A stretch of DNA of 64,000 nt from Alloascoidea africana (Eukaryota > Ascomycota > Alloascoideomycetes > Alloascoideales > Alloascoideaceae): NCBI GenBank assembly GCA_030581615.1, contig JAKTTT010000070.1, forward strand, positions 1 through 64,000, given 5' to 3'. The notes under the pieces were generated by a model. It was not told the DNA's origin. It did no database searches and saw only the letters and a list, made by a program, of their open reading frames with translations. Each line of letters starts with the position of its first letter. Position 1 is the first letter of the stretch. The translations under genes and the position numbers were made by a program. Below, piece after piece: positions 62,729 to 64,000 of the stretch.

Positions 62729-64000
62729 AAAACATTCGTAATGATACACATTAACCTCATTATTGCTCATTTGTAAGTTTCCGAAGATTTTTATCCCCTA
62801 TTCATGTTTCTTTGCAATTGTAGCTGACCATGACGAGTGTGAGACATCTGAAGCCCTTTGAATAGAGGGTCTGCTGCCAGGGTGTAGGTTACACAGACTT
62901 ACGTTTAGTGAAACTACTAGAAATTACGTAGAAATTTCATTCAAATGCTAACGGCATTGTAAAAATGTGCCTATTCTAAATACCCCGATTAGATTTGATC
63001 TGAAAGAAGGCGACTTATCACGAGGAATTTAGTTTTATCTCTTTCCTTCAACAATTTTGGGTTTTTGTATTTCCAACACTGTTGAACTGATAGAAAATCG
63101 ATATGGGGTAATACCGTCGATTGCCGAAAGACTAATAATATCCGATCGAGGAAGACAACAACTATTTTTCACTCAAACTAGACGGATAGTAGATAATTCT
63201 TATACTGTTAATGGACCATTATACAGCCCATCCACTTTGCATTTAGAAAACTCTGATACCCTTCCGTGTGTTTGTATTTTGTACTTACTGCTTTGTTTGT
63301 TGTCAGCTCTAAAGAGTTTAAGGTTTTGAAGGTAGAGGACTCATGTGTGTGTGTGTGTGTCTCGATTATTGAAAAGGGTTTAAAAGGGTCTCCTATTGTG
63401 ATTCTCCATTCCTGTTTCTTTGAGGGAATTTTTTCAACTCAGTTTATCCTCATAAGACTTGCTTTCATGTTTTAGTTCTTTTTGTAAAGTATTGGTGAGC
63501 TATCAAAGCATCGGGGCCAACTTGTCAAAGTTGTGAAGTCTTATTGAGCTTCATATGTTGGAAAACTTCATGCAATATTTATCTTTATTCTTGTAGTAAT
63601 GCTCTTGAATTCAGCAGCTTCCTCGGAAAAACCAAAAAAACAAGCCTTTAAGTTGTAAATCCTATCTGCTTAGATGACCGTTTTTACTTTAGAGAGTGCC
63701 AAGAAAACTCAATTAAGCTGGGGATACGCCCTCTTTTGAGGTAAAGGTAAATATAGTTACAATTATTCCTGCATGTTGTATCATCGCAGGGACACATTCG
63801 GAATATGTTCTCAGTAATTGCCGTGCGATCAATTCACTGATAAGACTTAACATTCTTCATGATATGGAAACAGTCCCAGTTAAATTGAATCGTGTTCGCT
63901 ACAGAAAAGAAGCAGCTTATCTGAAAACACGAGCCCTAGCCGTTGGGAATCATTACTATCAATGAAATTTGATGTCAAAGCTGCAATCTTGCTTCTTGCA
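62729..64000. other. terminal intergenic region
   Basis: A/T-rich, with a GT run at 63344-63360. A 90-codon plus-strand frame (63057-63329) has a vague RLIISDRGRQQ segment, too short to assign. No gene or RNA is supported before the window ends. Confidence 0.35.
63344..63360. repeat. short GT microsatellite
   Basis: About eight TG units. Confidence 0.9.

Noticed and set aside
63057-63329. A 90-codon frame with an RLIISDRGRQQ segment, faintly like a Ty3/gypsy integrase core
   Set aside because: Only about a dozen residues resemble the motif and nothing nearby supports a retroelement.

Overview
The window is a chromosomal segment of an ascomycete yeast. It carries fungal orthologues (PDE2, ATP1, LSC1, ARP8, SFL1, PSE1/KAP121, TFS1, SFT1, LAG1, SAD1), short spliceosomal introns (about 50-135 nt, 5' sites such as GTATGT, GTAAGT and GTGAGT, CTAAC or TACTAAC branch sites) and an intron-bearing tRNA-Gln. 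CTG reads as leucine at two conserved ATP1 positions, so this is not a CTG-Ser or CTG-Ala yeast. Introns are frequent (at least 15 of 25 protein genes) and an SMN orthologue is kept, which suggests an early-diverging Saccharomycotina lineage rather than a Saccharomyces relative; that placement is inference.

Layout. 0-12 kb: PDE2, two-intron ATP1, a mitochondrial thioesterase-like gene, LSC1, then SMN (4 exons) and ARP8 (6 exons) in tandem. 12-19 kb: a secreted aspartic protease with an NAT-sequon minisatellite, the HSF-type repressor SFL1 and mitoribosomal mS41 (FYV4). 19.8-42.8 kb: five Hap1-type Zn2Cys6 regulator genes (A-E below), all on the minus strand, sharing one intron at the same codon of the zinc cluster. 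YHB1 flavohaemoglobin, the importin PSE1 and TFS1 lie between them. 42.8-49 kb: gene-poor, with a UBC6-like E2 lacking its membrane anchor, tRNA-Gln(UUG) and the small split SNARE gene SFT1. 49-55 kb: ceramide synthase, then a 3.8 kb gene-free stretch with a decayed Ty1/copia RNase H remnant. 55-62.7 kb: a PH-domain protein, an alkyltransferase-like gene with a GC-AG intron and a PWWR active-site motif, an unrecognised three-exon gene, SAD1 and a prolidase. The last 1.3 kb holds no gene I can support.

The most interesting system is the regulator array around YHB1. One exact match to the Hap1 operator pattern CGGnnnTAnCGG lies upstream of gene A, near-matches lie upstream of gene C, and a CGG direct-repeat array lies upstream of YHB1. 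The five paralogues therefore may form a cross-regulated circuit for haem, oxygen or nitric-oxide responses. None has a Hap1-like series of haem-regulatory CP motifs, so the signal sensed is open. The second highlight is SMN, absent from S. cerevisiae, in the same segment as the splicing factor SAD1.
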